From NCBI RefSeq assembly GCF_021213805.1, contig NZ_JAJQJI010000003.1:310001-374000 (forward strand): 64,000 bases of DNA, read 5' to 3'. The notes under the pieces were generated by a model that saw nothing but the letters and a program-made list of their open reading frames with translations, had not been told where the DNA came from and made no database searches. The position numbers and the translations under genes are program-made. The DNA comes from Mycobacterium sp. MYCO198283. GTDB taxonomy: Bacteria > Actinomycetota > Actinomycetes > Mycobacteriales > Mycobacteriaceae. Below are positions 37,659 to 48,029 of this stretch, in pieces. How positions within the stretch are numbered: the stretch's first letter is position 1; each line of letters starts with the position of its first letter.

Positions 37659-38884
37659 CCCACGTCCTCCCGATCGGTGCGGGTGCGCCTGTCGGCCAGC
37701 GCGAACCACAGCAGCAGACCGAGCGCCACGAGCGCCCAGGCGTTGCCGACCGCGTGCTGCAGCGGCGACCACAGCCGCTCACGGTCGTCGGCGCTCGGCA
37801 GATAGGTCCACGGCGCCGCCACCGTCACCGCCGTCACCGCCACCGCCGCGACCGCGGTCCCGGCGCCGCCGGTCGCCGCCCAGCGCATCAGCAGGTACAC
37901 CATCGCCGCGCTCAGCCACACCCAGTGATGCCCCCACGACACCGGCGAGCACAGCAGCCCGATGAACGCCGCCGAGAGCACCGCCGCGGGTACGTCCCCG
38001 CGACGGCGGCTGGCCAGGATGGCCGCGATCGCCAGCGCCAACACCAGCGCCACCGCGACGAGCCACAGCACCCCGCTGTGCGCATCGACCGCCGGAAAGC
38101 GTTCCAGCACACCGCGAATCGACTGGTTGGAGGCAAACGCCAGGCCGCCGATGCGCTCGGTGTCGAACAGCGTGGTACTGAAGTAGCGCACGGTGTCGGC
38201 GGGGATCACCAGCCAGGCGACGAGCACGGCGGCGGCGGCGGTCAGCAGCGACGTCACCATCGCCCGCCACTGCCGGGTGACGAAGAAGTAGCCGATGAAC
38301 ACCGCCGGTGTCAGCTTGACCGCGACCGCGATCCCCACCAGCAGGCCGCGCGGCCACCGCACCGTCGGCAGCAGCAGATCCACCGCCACCACCGCCGCCA
38401 GGATCATGTTGACCTGACCGTGGTTGAAGTTCTCGCGCACCGGCACGCTGAACCAGAACAGCACCGCCGCGGCCGCCAGCACCGACCCCGTGCGCACGCT
38501 GATCGGCGCGGTGAGCGCACCCCAGCTGCGCAGCCGCTGCCACCGGCCGGAGATCGCGAGCACGAACACCGCGAAGAACACCAGCCCGGCCACCGCGTTC
38601 GCCAGCGCCATCAGCACTTTCGCCGCCGACACCGGCACCAGCGCGAACGGCACGAACAGCAGACCCGAAAACGGCGGATAGGTGAACGGCAGGCCGTTGG
38701 GGGAGTCGTTGACACCGGCGAAATCGCCGGCGTAGATCGAGTTGCCGTGCAGGATCGCCGAGCCGCCGGCGCGGTAGACCAGCAGGTCGATGTAGCCCAG
38801 GTCGTCGCCGTGGACGGCGCTCAGCGCGACGGCGAGGTGGCCGAGCCACGCCACGGCCACCACCGCCAGCGTCGTCAGCGTCAC
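37649..38884 (-). CDS. GT87-family membrane mannosyltransferase-like protein
   Basis: The protein has 411 residues with about ten membrane spans. GYIDLLVYRAGGSAILHG and FTYPPFSGLLFVPFALVP are hallmarks of actinobacterial polyprenol-linked mannosyl- or arabinosyltransferases (GT-C fold, PimE and relatives). The catalytic Asp is probably in the first loop. It transfers sugars outside the membrane. The start is GTG 38884. Its product may act on the phosphatidylinositol mannosides with which DUF2993 proteins are linked. It is not at this place in M. tuberculosis as I recall. Confidence 0.8.
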   Translation of the reverse strand: MTLTTLAVVAVAWLGHLAVALSAVHGDDLGYIDLLVYRAGGSAILHGNSIYAGDFAGVNDSPNGLPFTYPPFSGLLFVPFALVPVSAAKVLMALANAVAGLVFFAVFVLAISGRWQRLRSWGALTAPISVRTGSVLAAAAVLFWFSVPVRENFNHGQVNMILAAVVAVDLLLPTVRWPRGLLVGIAVAVKLTPAVFIGYFFVTRQWRAMVTSLLTAAAAVLVAWLVIPADTVRYFSTTLFDTERIGGLAFASNQSIRGVLERFPAVDAHSGVLWLVAVALVLALAIAAILASRRRGDVPAAVLSAAFIGLLCSPVSWGHHWVWLSAAMVYLLMRWAATGGAGTAVAAVAVTAVTVAAPWTYLPSADDRERLWSPLQHAVGNAWALVALGLLLWFALADRRTRTDREDVGCA

Positions 38885-38916
38885 CCGGCGATGCGCCGGC
38901 GCGAGGCGCCCGCCGC

Positions 38917-39423
38917 TCAGCGGCCCGCTGCGATCCACGCCGTCGTGAAGCGCTGCTCGGCGATCAGCAGCTCCACCAGGTTGTTGCCGATGAAGGACTC
39001 GATCTTGCCGCCCACCAGCGGAATGCGCACCTCGACCCGGGCGGTGAACCGCAGCCTGCAGCCGCCGGCCGTCGGTTCGAGCACGGCGTCGCCGGTGAGC
39101 GCCACCGGCGCGCCGGGGATGGAACCGGCGACGGCCGCGGTCGCGGTGCCGTCGACCACCGGCGACCAGCGTTCCTCCCGCACGATCGCGAGGTCGCCGC
39201 GATGGAACTGCGCGACGACGCCCGGGAGCCGGTCGGCCCGCAGCACCTGCGTCGTCCGGACGTCCACCCCGCCGTCGGCGTCGGCGACCAGCGCGTCCAG
39301 CGTCGCTTCGTCGGCACCGGAGTCGTCGAGCCGCGCCTGCCAGTAGTGCCGGTCGCGGAGCGCCTGGTGAACCCGCTCGACGCTGGCCGGATAGTCGGCC
39401 GACATGTCGAATGAACGCGGCAT
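38917..39423 (-). CDS. DUF2505 protein (Rv0481c-like)
   Basis: The protein has 168 residues with a START-like fold. It opens [20 protein letters not shown], and the core contains [26 protein letters not shown] lies eight bases before ATG 39423. No catalytic motif is seen. It diverges from murB, and the two -10 boxes overlap. Confidence 0.8.
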   Translation of the reverse strand: MPRSFDMSADYPASVERVHQALRDRHYWQARLDDSGADEATLDALVADADGGVDVRTTQVLRADRLPGVVAQFHRGDLAIVREERWSPVVDGTATAAVAGSIPGAPVALTGDAVLEPTAGGCRLRFTARVEVRIPLVGGKIESFIGNNLVELLIAEQRFTTAWIAAGR

Positions 39424-39431
39424 AGCTGGCC

Positions 39432-39441
39432 AGGCTACCGT
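39432..39441. promoter_or_regulatory. Overlapping divergent -10 boxes of murB and DUF2505 gene
   Basis: On the plus strand TACCGT (39436-39441) lies eight bases before the murB GTG. On the minus strand TAGCCT (plus 39432-39437) lies eight bases before ATG 39423. They share two base pairs, so the two polymerases cannot bind together. Confidence 0.55.
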
Positions 39442-39449
39442 TACGGCCC

Positions 39450-40502
39450 GTGGTCAGTTCGCCGCCGGGCACCGACGTCGCGGAGGCGGTGGCGCTCGGG
39501 CCGTTGACCACCCTGGGCGTCGGCCCGGTGGCCGACCGCGTCTACACCTGCCACACCACCGAGGCGTTGGCCGCGACGGTGACGGCGCTCGACCGCGCGG
39601 GTGCGGCGCCACTCCTGCTGGCCGGCGGCTCGAACGTGGTGCTGAACGACGAACTGACGGATCTCACCGTCGTGCGGGTGGCCAACGACGCCATCGAGGT
39701 CGACGGCGCGGCGCTGCGGGCCGAAGCCGGCGCCGGGTGGGACGACGTGGTTGTCGCGGCGCTGGGCGCCGGGCTCGGGGGCCTCGAATGCCTGTCGGGC
39801 ATCCCCGGATCCGCCGGTGCCACGCCGGTGCAGAACGTCGGCGCCTACGGCGTGGAGGTGGCCGACACGCTGCGGCGGGCCCTGCTGCTGGACCGCGCGA
39901 CGGGCCAACGGCGCTGGGCGGTCGCCGCGGAGCTCGACTTCGGCTACCGCACCAGCCTGCTGCGGAAGGCGCCGGGCCGGTATGTGGTGCTCGAGGTGGA
40001 GTTCGCACTGGACCCCGAGGGCCGCAGTGCGCCCATCCGCTACGGCGAGCTGGCCCGGGCGCTCGGCGTGCCGGCCGGCGCACGCACCGATCCGGCGCGG
40101 GTGCGCGAGACCGTGCTGGCGTTGCGGGCGGCGAAGGGCATGGTGCTCGACGCCGCCGATCCCGACACCGCCAGCGTCGGCTCCTTCTTCGTCAACCCCG
40201 TGGTGCCGGCGGAGGTCGTCGATGCCCTGGAGCGCCGGTTCGGCAGCGTCCCCCGGTTCCCGGCGCACGGCGGCGTCAAGCTGGCCGCCGCGTGGCTGGT
40301 GGAGCAGGCCGGGTTCGGGCGCGGCCATCCGGGCGCCGGCCCCGCCCGGCTGTCGACCAAGCACACCCTGGCGGTGACCAACCGCGGCGGCGCGACCAGC
40401 GCCGATGTGCTCGCGCTGGCGCGGGAGATCCGCGACGGCGTGGTGCGCGCGTTCGGGATCGAGCTGCACCCCGAGCCGACGCTGGTCGGTTGCCGGCTCT
40501 GA
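39450..40502 (+). CDS. murB: UDP-N-acetylenolpyruvoylglucosamine reductase
   Basis: The protein has 350 residues. It is an FAD enzyme that makes UDP-MurNAc for peptidoglycan. The FAD domain shows [12 protein letters not shown], and [20 protein letters not shown] with GAYGVEVAD. The catalytic Ser lies in [11 protein letters not shown]. Start GTG 39450. It is followed 20 bp later by an L,D-transpeptidase gene, so two wall steps sit together as in Rv0482-Rv0483. Confidence 0.94.
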   Translation: MVSSPPGTDVAEAVALGPLTTLGVGPVADRVYTCHTTEALAATVTALDRAGAAPLLLAGGSNVVLNDELTDLTVVRVANDAIEVDGAALRAEAGAGWDDVVVAALGAGLGGLECLSGIPGSAGATPVQNVGAYGVEVADTLRRALLLDRATGQRRWAVAAELDFGYRTSLLRKAPGRYVVLEVEFALDPEGRSAPIRYGELARALGVPAGARTDPARVRETVLALRAAKGMVLDAADPDTASVGSFFVNPVVPAEVVDALERRFGSVPRFPAHGGVKLAAAWLVEQAGFGRGHPGAGPARLSTKHTLAVTNRGGATSADVLALAREIRDGVVRAFGIELHPEPTLVGCRL

Positions 40503-40522
40503 CGCCGGTATCCTCGACCCAC

Positions 40523-41809
40523 GTGACTGCCGCCGATCCGTTGCCGCCGATGAACCGGCGGCGAGCTCTCGCTGTGCTCGGCCTCGGTTTCGTGGCGCCG
40601 GGCGTGCTCGCGGCCTGCGGTGACGGATCGGTGCTCACGCCCGACGAACCGCCCCCGCCGCCCAAGCCCACGGTCACGCTGCGGCCCGCGGACCGCGCCG
40701 CCGACGTGGTGCCGACCGCGCCGGTCAGCGCCGAGGTGCGCGACGGCACGTTCGAGCGCATCGCGCTCACCAACCCCGACGGCAAGGTGGTCGCCGGGCG
40801 GCTCAACCCGGAGCGGACGGCGTTCACCACCGCCGAACCGCTCGGCTACGGCGTCGTCTACACCTGGAGCGGATCGGCCGTCGGCGTGGACGGCTCCACC
40901 GTGCCCGTCGCCGGCAGCTTCACGACCGTGCAGCCCGAGACCACCGTCAACGGCCAGTTCCAGCTCTCCGACGGCCAGGTCGTCGGGGTCGCCGCGCCGG
41001 TCATCCTGCAGTTCGACGCCGCGATCCCCGACGACGCCCGCGCCGCCGTCGAGAAAGCGGTCACCGTCACCTGCGAGCCCGCCACCGAGGGCAGCTGGGC
41101 CTGGCTGCCCGACGAAGCCGGCGGCTCCCGCATGCACTGGCGCAGCCGCGAGTACTTCGCGCCCAACACCAGCGTCCGGGTCGACGCCCGGCTCTACGGC
41201 GTGCCGTTCGGCGACGGCGCGTTCGGCGCGGCCGACTCCACGCTGCAGTTCAAGATCGGCCGCCGCCAGGTGGTCAAGGCCGAGGCGTCGTCGCACCGCA
41301 TCCAGGTGCTCGACGAAGCCGGCGCGGTCGTCATGGACTTCCCCTGCAGCTACGGCGAGGGTGACCTCGATCGCAACGTCACCCGCAGCGGCATCCACGT
41401 GGTGACCGAGAAGTACGAGGACTTCTACATGAGCAACCCGGCCGCGGGCTACGCCAACGTCCGGGAGCGGTTCGCGGTGCGGATCTCGAACAACGGCGAG
41501 TTCATCCATGCCAACCCGGCGAGCTCCGGCGCCCAGGGCAACAGCAACGTCACCAACGGCTGCATCAACCTGTCGATCGGCGACGCCCAGCAGTACTTCA
41601 ACACCGCGATCTACGGCGATCCCGTCGAGGTCACCGGCACCCGCATCGACCTGTCCTACGCCGACGGCGACATCTGGGACTGGGCGGTGTCCTGGGACGA
41701 GTGGAAGGCCATGTCGGCCGCATCGAACGCCGCGCCGCCCGCCGGCATGCCCGCATCGGCGCCGGCCACCCCCTCCGGTGCCCCGGTGCCCGGCCGCCCC
41801 GGCGGCTGA
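40523..41809 (+). CDS. lprQ: Lipoprotein L,D-transpeptidase (LprQ/LdtMt5-like)
   Basis: The protein has 428 residues. [20 protein letters not shown] with the lipobox GVLAAC shows a lipoprotein. Two Ig-like domains follow, then a YkuD catalytic domain. The active site is [23 protein letters not shown] with the nucleophilic Cys. It forms 3-3 crosslinks in peptidoglycan. The C-terminal 35 residues are Ala/Pro-rich. TATCCT lies eight bases before GTG 40523, while ATG 40550 would drop nine residues and still keep the signal. Confidence 0.9.
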   Translation: MTAADPLPPMNRRRALAVLGLGFVAPGVLAACGDGSVLTPDEPPPPPKPTVTLRPADRAADVVPTAPVSAEVRDGTFERIALTNPDGKVVAGRLNPERTAFTTAEPLGYGVVYTWSGSAVGVDGSTVPVAGSFTTVQPETTVNGQFQLSDGQVVGVAAPVILQFDAAIPDDARAAVEKAVTVTCEPATEGSWAWLPDEAGGSRMHWRSREYFAPNTSVRVDARLYGVPFGDGAFGAADSTLQFKIGRRQVVKAEASSHRIQVLDEAGAVVMDFPCSYGEGDLDRNVTRSGIHVVTEKYEDFYMSNPAAGYANVRERFAVRISNNGEFIHANPASSGAQGNSNVTNGCINLSIGDAQQYFNTAIYGDPVEVTGTRIDLSYADGDIWDWAVSWDEWKAMSAASNAAPPAGMPASAPATPSGAPVPGRPGG

Positions 41810-41816
41810 GCGCTCC

Positions 41817-41879
41817 CGCCGAGATCGACGAAAAGGCGGAATCCACTCGCACTTTCGCGCCCGTTCGTCGGTTTCGGCG
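41817..41879. repeat. Intergenic hairpin element between lprQ and the SDR gene
   Basis: CGCCG (41817) pairs with CGGCG (41875), and CGACGAA (41826-41832) with TTCGTCG (41864-41870), separated by AGAT/GTTT bulges. It lies between convergent genes and could terminate both. The sequence style is like dispersed mycobacterial intergenic repeats. Confidence 0.5.
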
Positions 41880-41885
41880 CAACGG

Positions 41886-42629
41886 CTAGCGGCGGAAGAA
41901 CCGGGTGGCACTGGCCTGGTCGCGCGGTCGGATGACGATCTGGTCGAGGTTGACGTGCGGCGGCCGCGAGGCGACGAACCCGATCACCTCGGCGACGTCC
42001 TCGGCGAGCAGCGGGGTGATGCCCTCGTACACCTTCTCGGCGCGTTCGGTGTCGCCGTCGAAGCGCATCAGCGAGAACTCCGTCTCCACCGCACCCGGCG
42101 CGATCTCGGTGAGCCGCACCGGTTTACCGAGCAGTTCGCCGCGCAGCGTGCGGTGCAGCGCGCCCTGGGCGTGCTTGGCGGCGGTGTAGCCGGCGCCGTT
42201 GTCGTAGGTCTCGAACGCGGCGACCGACGTCACGGTGACGATCAGGCCGTCCCCGGAGGCGATGAGCTTCGGCAGCAGCGCGCGGGTCACCCGCAGCGTG
42301 CCGAGCACATTGGTCTCCCACATCCACCGCCAGTGCTCCAGGTCGGCGTCGGCGACGGGTGCCAGCCCCCGCGCGCCGCCCGCGTTGTTCACCAGGACGT
42401 CGACGCGATCGAGGTCGGCGAGCGCCGCGACGTCGTCGTCGCGGGTGACGTCTGCCACAACGGCGCGCCCGTCGAGTTCGTCGGCGAGGGCGGTGATCCG
42501 GTCGGCGCGGCGGGCCACTGCCACGACGTAAAAGCCTTGCGCGGCAAGCGTTCTGGCCGTCGCGAGACCGATGCCCGAACTGGCTCCGGTGACGACGGCG
42601 ACCCGGCGGTCGGCGGGGAGGTGCGTCAT
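41886..42629 (-). CDS. Short-chain dehydrogenase/reductase (Rv0484c-like)
   Basis: The protein has 247 residues. It has the NADP fold VVTGASSGIGLATART, NNAGGARGLAP, catalytic Ser in VTSVAAFE and YTAAKH as YxxxK. The substrate is unknown; YdfG-type 3-hydroxy acid dehydrogenases are related. TAGAGT lies seven bases before ATG 42629, suggesting a leaderless message. It diverges from the polycysteine leader of the ROK-mshA region. Confidence 0.88.
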   Translation of the reverse strand: MTHLPADRRVAVVTGASSGIGLATARTLAAQGFYVVAVARRADRITALADELDGRAVVADVTRDDDVAALADLDRVDVLVNNAGGARGLAPVADADLEHWRWMWETNVLGTLRVTRALLPKLIASGDGLIVTVTSVAAFETYDNGAGYTAAKHAQGALHRTLRGELLGKPVRLTEIAPGAVETEFSLMRFDGDTERAEKVYEGITPLLAEDVAEVIGFVASRPPHVNLDQIVIRPRDQASATRFFRR

Positions 42630-42636
42630 CGACACC

Positions 42637-42659
42637 ACTCTAGTGAGCCGTGTTAAGTT
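42637..42659. promoter_or_regulatory. Back-to-back -10 boxes for SDR gene and polycysteine leader
   Basis: Minus-strand TAGAGT (42637-42642) serves the SDR gene at 42629. Plus-strand TAAGTT (42654-42659) lies seven bases before GTG 42667. Both fit leaderless initiation. Confidence 0.6.
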
Positions 42660-42666
42660 TCTTCTC

Positions 42667-42717
42667 GTGTCCGTGAGTCGCAACCACTGTTGTTGCCCCT
42701 GTCGCCGTCGCGCCTGA
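42667..42717 (+). CDS. Polycysteine leader peptide before ROK regulator and mshA
   Basis: The ORF encodes (V/M)SVSRNHCCCPCRRRA, with a CCC-P-C run. The GTG lies seven bases after TAAGTT, so translation should start at the 5' end of the RNA. The stop is 91 bp before the ROK gene. Polycysteine leaderless ORFs act as cysteine-responsive attenuators in mycobacteria. Downstream mshA begins mycothiol synthesis, which consumes cysteine, so such control fits. GTG 42673 is an alternative start. Confidence 0.75.
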   Translation: MSVSRNHCCCPCRRRA

Positions 42718-42808
42718 CCGCGCCCGCAGGGTAGTCACCGAGAGTCCCCTCGAGCCGGTCGGCACCGAAGCCCGCCCACGCCTCCGACTCGATTCCAAGG
42801 ACATCCCC

Positions 42809-44026
42809 ATGCTGCTCACCCGTCACCACGTCGTCGCCCCCTCGCTCCACATCGCTGACGCGGCGGCATCGCTGGTCTTCACCGCGGCCCGCGCCCGCGG
42901 CCCGATCGCCCGCGACAGCATCGCGCAGGTCACCAAGCTCAGCATCGCCACCGTGAACCGTCAGGTCAGCGCGCTGCTCGAGGCCAACCTACTGCGGGAG
43001 CGCGCCGACCTCGCCGTCTCCGGCGCCATCGGCCGACCGCGGGTGCCCGTCGAGGTCAACCACGAGCCGTACCTGACGCTCGGGGTCCACATCGGCGCCC
43101 GCACCACCAGCATCGTCGCCACCGACCTGTTCGGCCGGACGCTCGACGCCGTCGAGACACCGACGCCGCGGGGCAGCCAGAGCCAAGCGCTGGCGTCGTT
43201 GGCGACCAGCGCCCGGCGCTACCTGGCGCGCTGGCACCGCCGCCGCCCGCTGTGGGTGGGTGTCGCGATCGGCGGCGTCGTCGACGGCGCCACGGGCAGT
43301 GTCGACCACGAGCGGCTCGGCTGGTACGCCGCGCCGGTGGGACCGGTGTTCGGCGAGGCGCTCGGGTTGCCGGTCTCGGTGGCGTCGCACGTCGACGCGA
43401 TGGCGGGCGCCGAACTGTTGCTGGGCATGCGCCGTCCCGGCAGCCAGAAGCTCACCAGCCTGTACATCTACGCCCGCGAGACGGTGGGCTACGCGCTGGT
43501 GATCGACGGCCGGGTGCACAGCCCGGCCAGCGGGCCGGGCACCATCGCGAACCTGCCCGTCGAGGCGGACCTGCTCGGCGGCTCGGGCCGGCTGGAGACC
43601 ACCGTCAGCGACGAGGCGGTGCTGGCGGCGGCGCGGCGGCTGCGGGTGGTGCCGGCCGACGGCACCGGCTCGACCATGGCCGCGGTGTACCGGCAGGCCC
43701 GCGACGGCCAGCGCACCGCGATCGAACTGCTCGGTGAGCGTGCCCGGGTGCTCGGCGGCGCCGTGGCGCTGCTGCGCGACATGCTCAACCCGGACGACCT
43801 GGTGGTCGGCGGGCAGGCGTTCACCGAGTTCCCGGCGGTCATGACGGAGGTCGAGGCCACCTACACCGCACGCTCGGTGCTGGCCCCGCGCAGCATCCGG
43901 GTGACGGCCTTCGGCAATCGCGTCCAGGAGGCCGGCGCGGGCGTGGTGTCGCTCGGCGGGATCTACGCCGATCCGCTGGGCGCGATGCGGCGCGCGGCAC
44001 ACCGCCGCCCCGACGTCTCCGCCTGA
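42809..44026 (+). CDS. ROK-family regulator (Rv0485-like)
   Basis: The protein has 405 residues. The N-terminal winged helix (GPIARDSIAQVTKLSIATVN) precedes a sugar-kinase-like ROK domain (LGVHIGARTTSIVATDLFGR, GVAIGGVVDG). The zinc-binding Cys cluster of classical ROK repressors is not visible. Rv0485 is known as a transcriptional regulator. AAGGACA lies before ATG 42809. mshA starts 21 bp after it. Confidence 0.88.
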   Translation: MLLTRHHVVAPSLHIADAAASLVFTAARARGPIARDSIAQVTKLSIATVNRQVSALLEANLLRERADLAVSGAIGRPRVPVEVNHEPYLTLGVHIGARTTSIVATDLFGRTLDAVETPTPRGSQSQALASLATSARRYLARWHRRRPLWVGVAIGGVVDGATGSVDHERLGWYAAPVGPVFGEALGLPVSVASHVDAMAGAELLLGMRRPGSQKLTSLYIYARETVGYALVIDGRVHSPASGPGTIANLPVEADLLGGSGRLETTVSDEAVLAAARRLRVVPADGTGSTMAAVYRQARDGQRTAIELLGERARVLGGAVALLRDMLNPDDLVVGGQAFTEFPAVMTEVEATYTARSVLAPRSIRVTAFGNRVQEAGAGVVSLGGIYADPLGAMRRAAHRRPDVSA

Positions 44027-44047
44027 CCCTGGGGTAGACATGGCAGT

Positions 44048-45400
44048 GTGCGGACTTCCGACGCGGGACTCGACGGGCGCGCGGTTCCGGCGCGGGTAGC
44101 CGTGCTCTCGGTGCACACCTCGCCGCTGGCGCAGCCCGGCACCGGAGACGCCGGCGGCATGAACGTCTACGTGTTGCAGACCGCGCTGCACCTCGCCCGC
44201 CGCGGCGTCGCCGTCGAGATCTTCACGCGCGCCACGTCGTCGGCCGATCCGGCGGTGGTGCAGGTGGCGCCCGGTGTGCTGGTGCGCAACGTCGTCGCCG
44301 GCCCGTTCGAGGGGCTCGACAAGTACGACCTGCCCACGCAGCTCTGCGCGTTCACCGCCGGCGTGCTGCGGGCCGAGGCCACCCACGAGCCCGGCTATTA
44401 CGACATCGTGCACTCGCACTACTGGCTGTCCGGACAGGTCGGCTGGCTGGCCCGCGACCGCTGGGCGGTGCCGCTGGTGCACACCAGCCACACATTGGCC
44501 GCCGTCAAGAACGCCTCGCTGGCCGACGGCGACGCCCCCGAACCGCCGTTGCGCGCCGTCGGCGAACAGCAGGTGGTCGACGAAGCCGACCGGCTCATCG
44601 TCAACACCGAAGACGAAGCGCAGCAACTCATCTCGCTACACCGCGCGCACCCGGCGCGCATCGACGTCGTGCACCCGGGCGTCGACCTCGACGTCTTCTC
44701 ACCCGGCGACCGGACCGCGGCGCGGGCGGCGCTCGGGCTGCCGGCCAACGAGCCGATCGTCGCGTTCGTCGGCCGCATCCAGCCGCTCAAGGCGCCCGAC
44801 GTGCTGCTGCGTGCGGCCGCCCGGCTGCCGGGGGTGCATGTGGTCGTCGCCGGCGGGCCCTCCGGCGCGGGTGTGATCCCGCACTCCGGCGCGGGCGGCC
44901 CGGGCGGGCTGGTGCAATTGGCGCACGAACTGGGTATCTCTGCGCGCGTGACGTTCCTTCCGCCGCAGCCGCGCGACGCGCTGGCCCAGGTGTACCGCGC
45001 CGCCGACCTCGTGGCCGTGCCCAGTTACTCGGAGTCCTTCGGGCTCGTCGCCGTGGAGGCCCAAGCTTGCGGCACCCCGGTGGTCGCGGCCCGTGTCGGC
45101 GGCCTGCCGGTCGCCGTCGCCGACCGGCGCAGCGGCACCCTGGTCGACGGCCACGACGTCGGCCGCTGGGCCGACGCCATCGACGGCGTGCTGACCGGCG
45201 ACCGCGCGGCCATGAGCGCGGCGGCCGTCGAGCACGCCGCCACGTTCTCCTGGGACCACACGGTCGACGCGCTCCTCGACGCCTACGGCCGCGCGATCGC
45301 CGATCACCGGGCCGCGCGCGAGCGCAGTACCGCCGGAACGACGCCGGCCACCCGCCGCGCCGGCCGGCGGTGGACCCGGCGCCGCGGGGTGCGCGCATGA
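44048..45400 (+). CDS. mshA: D-inositol 3-phosphate glycosyltransferase (mycothiol step 1)
   Basis: The protein has 450 residues. It is a GT4 glycosyltransferase joining UDP-GlcNAc to inositol 3-phosphate. Motifs are [54 protein letters not shown] sugar-nucleotide loop, and [20 protein letters not shown] with the donor-binding Glu residues. The C-terminal tail is basic. The stop overlaps the next ATG. Confidence 0.94.
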   Translation: MRTSDAGLDGRAVPARVAVLSVHTSPLAQPGTGDAGGMNVYVLQTALHLARRGVAVEIFTRATSSADPAVVQVAPGVLVRNVVAGPFEGLDKYDLPTQLCAFTAGVLRAEATHEPGYYDIVHSHYWLSGQVGWLARDRWAVPLVHTSHTLAAVKNASLADGDAPEPPLRAVGEQQVVDEADRLIVNTEDEAQQLISLHRAHPARIDVVHPGVDLDVFSPGDRTAARAALGLPANEPIVAFVGRIQPLKAPDVLLRAAARLPGVHVVVAGGPSGAGVIPHSGAGGPGGLVQLAHELGISARVTFLPPQPRDALAQVYRAADLVAVPSYSESFGLVAVEAQACGTPVVAARVGGLPVAVADRRSGTLVDGHDVGRWADAIDGVLTGDRAAMSAAAVEHAATFSWDHTVDALLDAYGRAIADHRAARERSTAGTTPATRRAGRRWTRRRGVRA

Positions 45401-45951
45401 GCACCGAGCGGAGCCAGATCGTCGAGGACATCATCGAGACCGCGCTCATCGAGCGGGAACTGCCCTACACCCGGCATCGCGGCGCGCACGGCGGGCTGCC
45501 CGGGCTGATCGTGGCGCTGCCCGGGGAACGGCGGCTCAAGACCAACACGATCCTCACCGTCGGCGAGCACTCGGTGCGCGTCGAGGCGTTCGTCTGCCGC
45601 AAGCCGGACGAGAACTTCGAGGGCGTCTACCGCTTCATGCTCAAGCGCAACCGGCGGTTCTACGGCGTCGCCTACACGCTCGACAACCTGGGTGACATCT
45701 ACCTGGTCGGGCGCATCGCGCTGGAGGCCGTGAGCGCCGACGAGATCGACCGCGTGCTCGGCCAGGTGCTCGAGGCCGTCGACACCGACTTCAACACCCT
45801 GCTGGAGCTCGGCTTCAAGTCGTCCATCCAAAAGGAGTGGGAGTGGCGCGTCAGCCGCGGCGAGTCGCTGAAGAACCTGCGGGCGTTCGCCCACCTCATC
45901 GACGAGGACGACGACGATGATCAGGGCGAGCGAAGCGACGGGGCTCGATAG
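45397..45951 (+). CDS. YbjN-domain protein (Rv0487-like)
   Basis: The protein has 184 residues. The fold is of the YbjN/type III chaperone-like kind: [58 protein letters not shown]. The end is acidic ([10 protein letters not shown]). It is coupled to mshA by an ATGA overlap, as in other mycobacteria. The role is unknown; it may assist the glycosyltransferase. Confidence 0.88.
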   Translation: MSTERSQIVEDIIETALIERELPYTRHRGAHGGLPGLIVALPGERRLKTNTILTVGEHSVRVEAFVCRKPDENFEGVYRFMLKRNRRFYGVAYTLDNLGDIYLVGRIALEAVSADEIDRVLGQVLEAVDTDFNTLLELGFKSSIQKEWEWRVSRGESLKNLRAFAHLIDEDDDDDQGERSDGAR

Positions 45952-45987
45952 GTCGCGACGCCGGGCCCTCGTGAGAAGATCCTGCGC

Positions 45988-46734
45988 ATGGCTGACTCGA
46001 CGCTGATCCTGCTTCGCCACGGCGAGAGCGAGTGGAACGCGCTGAACCTGTTCACCGGCTGGGTGGACGTCGACCTCACCGACAAGGGCCGGGCCGAGGC
46101 GGCGCGCGCCGGGGAGCTGATCGCCGAGCTCGACCGGCAACCCGACGTGCTGTACACCTCCCTGCTGCGCCGCGCCATCACCACCGCCAACATCGCGCTG
46201 GACAAGGCGGACCGGCACTGGATCCCGGTGCACCGCGACTGGCGGCTCAACGAACGCCACTACGGCGCGCTGCAGGGACTCAACAAGGCCGAGACCAAAG
46301 AGAAGTACGGCGAAGAGCAGTTCATGGCATGGCGGCGCAGCTACGACACGCCGCCGCCGCCGATCGAGGCGGGCAGCCGCTACAGCCAGGACACCGACCC
46401 CCGCTATGCGGGCATCGGCGGCGGCCCGCTCACCGAATGCCTCGCCGACGTCGTGGCGCGGTTCGTGCCGTACTTCGAGGAGACCATTGCCGCCGACCTG
46501 CGCGCCGGCAAGACCGTCCTGATCGCCGCCCACGGCAATTCGCTGCGGGCGCTGGTCAAATACCTCGACGGCATGAGCGACGAGGACGTCGTCGGCCTGA
46601 ACATCCCGACCGGCATCCCGCTGCGCTACGACCTCGACGGCGATCTGCAGCCGCGTGTGGCCGGAGGTGTGTACCTCGATCCGGAGGCCGCCGCCGCCGG
46701 TGCTGCCGCGGTCGCCGGCCAGGGCGCCAAGTAG
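45988..46734 (+). CDS. gpm1: 2,3-bisphosphoglycerate-dependent phosphoglycerate mutase
   Basis: The protein has 248 residues and interconverts 3- and 2-phosphoglycerate in glycolysis. The phosphohistidine motif is [40 protein letters not shown] and [20 protein letters not shown] supply Glu and the second His. Position matches Rv0489. The Rv0488 LysE-type gene of M. tuberculosis is missing upstream. Confidence 0.96.
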   Translation: MADSTLILLRHGESEWNALNLFTGWVDVDLTDKGRAEAARAGELIAELDRQPDVLYTSLLRRAITTANIALDKADRHWIPVHRDWRLNERHYGALQGLNKAETKEKYGEEQFMAWRRSYDTPPPPIEAGSRYSQDTDPRYAGIGGGPLTECLADVVARFVPYFEETIAADLRAGKTVLIAAHGNSLRALVKYLDGMSDEDVVGLNIPTGIPLRYDLDGDLQPRVAGGVYLDPEAAAAGAAAVAGQGAK

Positions 46735-46837
46735 CTGCGGCAAACACCGCGTTAACGCCGACCGAACAGCCGCGCCGCGCGGTGTGACGTCTGACCGTCG
46801 GCGCGCTTGCGGCTGGGTTGACGGCGAACCGTCTGCG

Positions 46838-46843
46838 TACGAT
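46838..46843 (+). promoter_or_regulatory. -10 box TACGAT of senX3-regX3
   Basis: TACGAT ends six bases before the senX3 GTG, which predicts a leaderless transcript. GGTT (46816-46819) and AACC (46827-46830) form a short inverted repeat over the -35 region, a possible RegX3 site by position only. Confidence 0.5.
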
Positions 46844-46849
46844 CTCGAC

Positions 46850-48007
46850 GTGACTGTTCCGGCGGCCGTGGTCGTGGCCACCGTCTCGGCACTGCTCGCG
46901 CTGGCGATCGGTGTGGCTGTCGGCGCGCTCCTGCTGCCGAAGCTCGCCGAGCGCAATCGCCGCCAGGCCGCCGCCGAAGCCGGGATCACGATGTCGCAGA
47001 TGCTGCAGCGGCTGGTGGCGCTGGCCCCCGCCGGGATCGCGGTCGTGGACGTCTTCCGCGACGTCGTCTACATGAACGCCCGCGCCCAGCAGCTGGGCCT
47101 CCTGCACGGCAGGCTGCTCGACGACCGGGCCTGGGCCGCCGCCCAGCGCACGCTCACCAGCGGGCAAAGCGTCGACTTCGAGCTCGGCCCGCCGCCCGAG
47201 GGGAGCTTGCTGGCGGTGCGGGGGCACGTGCAGTTGCTCACCGACTCCGACCGCCGGTTCGCGGTGATCTACGCGCTCGACGACTCCGAGCATGCGCGGG
47301 TCGAAGCCACCCGGCGCGACTTCGTGGCGAATGTCAGCCACGAGCTCAAGACGCCGGTGGCGGCGATGCGGGTGCTCGCCGAGGCGCTGCTGGAATCGGC
47401 CGACGACCCCGACACCGTCCGGTATTTCGGTGACAAGATGGTCGCCGAGGCCGAGCGGCTGGGCAACATGGTCAGCGAGTTGATCGACCTGTCCCGGTTG
47501 CAGGGCGCCGAACGGCTGCCGGAGCTGGAGGTGGTCGACGTCGACACCGTGGTGGCCGAGGCGGTCTCGCGGTCGAAGGTGGCCGCCGACGCCGCCGACA
47601 TCGCGATCACCACCGACGCCCCGCAGGGATTCAAGGTCCTCGGCGACCAGACGTTGCTGGTGACGGCGCTGACGAACCTGGTGTCCAACGCCGTCAACTA
47701 CTCACCGCCCGGATCGCCGGTGTCCATCAGCAGGCGGCGGCGCGGGGACGTCATCGAGATCGCGGTCACCGACCGCGGCATCGGCATCGCGAAGGAGAAC
47801 CAGGAGCGCGTCTTCGAGCGCTTCTTCCGGGTGGACAAGGCGCGCTCCCGCGCCACCGGCGGCACCGGCCTGGGGCTGGCGATCGTGAAGCACGTCGCCG
47901 CCAACCACAACGGCAGCATCCGGCTGTGGAGCCAGCCGGGCACGGGCTCGACGTTCACGCTGTCGATCCCGGTGTATCGCGACATCGACGCCAATTCGGG
48001 TGCCTGA
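46850..48007 (+). CDS. senX3: Phosphate-sensing histidine kinase SenX3
   Basis: The protein has 385 residues. Two N-terminal membrane spans ([20 protein letters not shown]) lead to a PAS-like domain ([20 protein letters not shown]). The phospho-His lies in [20 protein letters not shown]. The ATPase shows [33 protein letters not shown] and [13 protein letters not shown]. It phosphorylates RegX3 in phosphate limitation. The gap to regX3 is 22 bp with no MIRU-type repeats. Confidence 0.95.
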   Translation: MTVPAAVVVATVSALLALAIGVAVGALLLPKLAERNRRQAAAEAGITMSQMLQRLVALAPAGIAVVDVFRDVVYMNARAQQLGLLHGRLLDDRAWAAAQRTLTSGQSVDFELGPPPEGSLLAVRGHVQLLTDSDRRFAVIYALDDSEHARVEATRRDFVANVSHELKTPVAAMRVLAEALLESADDPDTVRYFGDKMVAEAERLGNMVSELIDLSRLQGAERLPELEVVDVDTVVAEAVSRSKVAADAADIAITTDAPQGFKVLGDQTLLVTALTNLVSNAVNYSPPGSPVSISRRRRGDVIEIAVTDRGIGIAKENQERVFERFFRVDKARSRATGGTGLGLAIVKHVAANHNGSIRLWSQPGTGSTFTLSIPVYRDIDANSGA

Positions 48008-48029
48008 CCAAACTGGAAGGAACAAAGCC

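Noticed and set aside
46735..46849. MIRU-type repeats around senX3-regX3
   Set aside because: The senX3-regX3 gap is only 22 bp, and the upstream region has no repeated unit.
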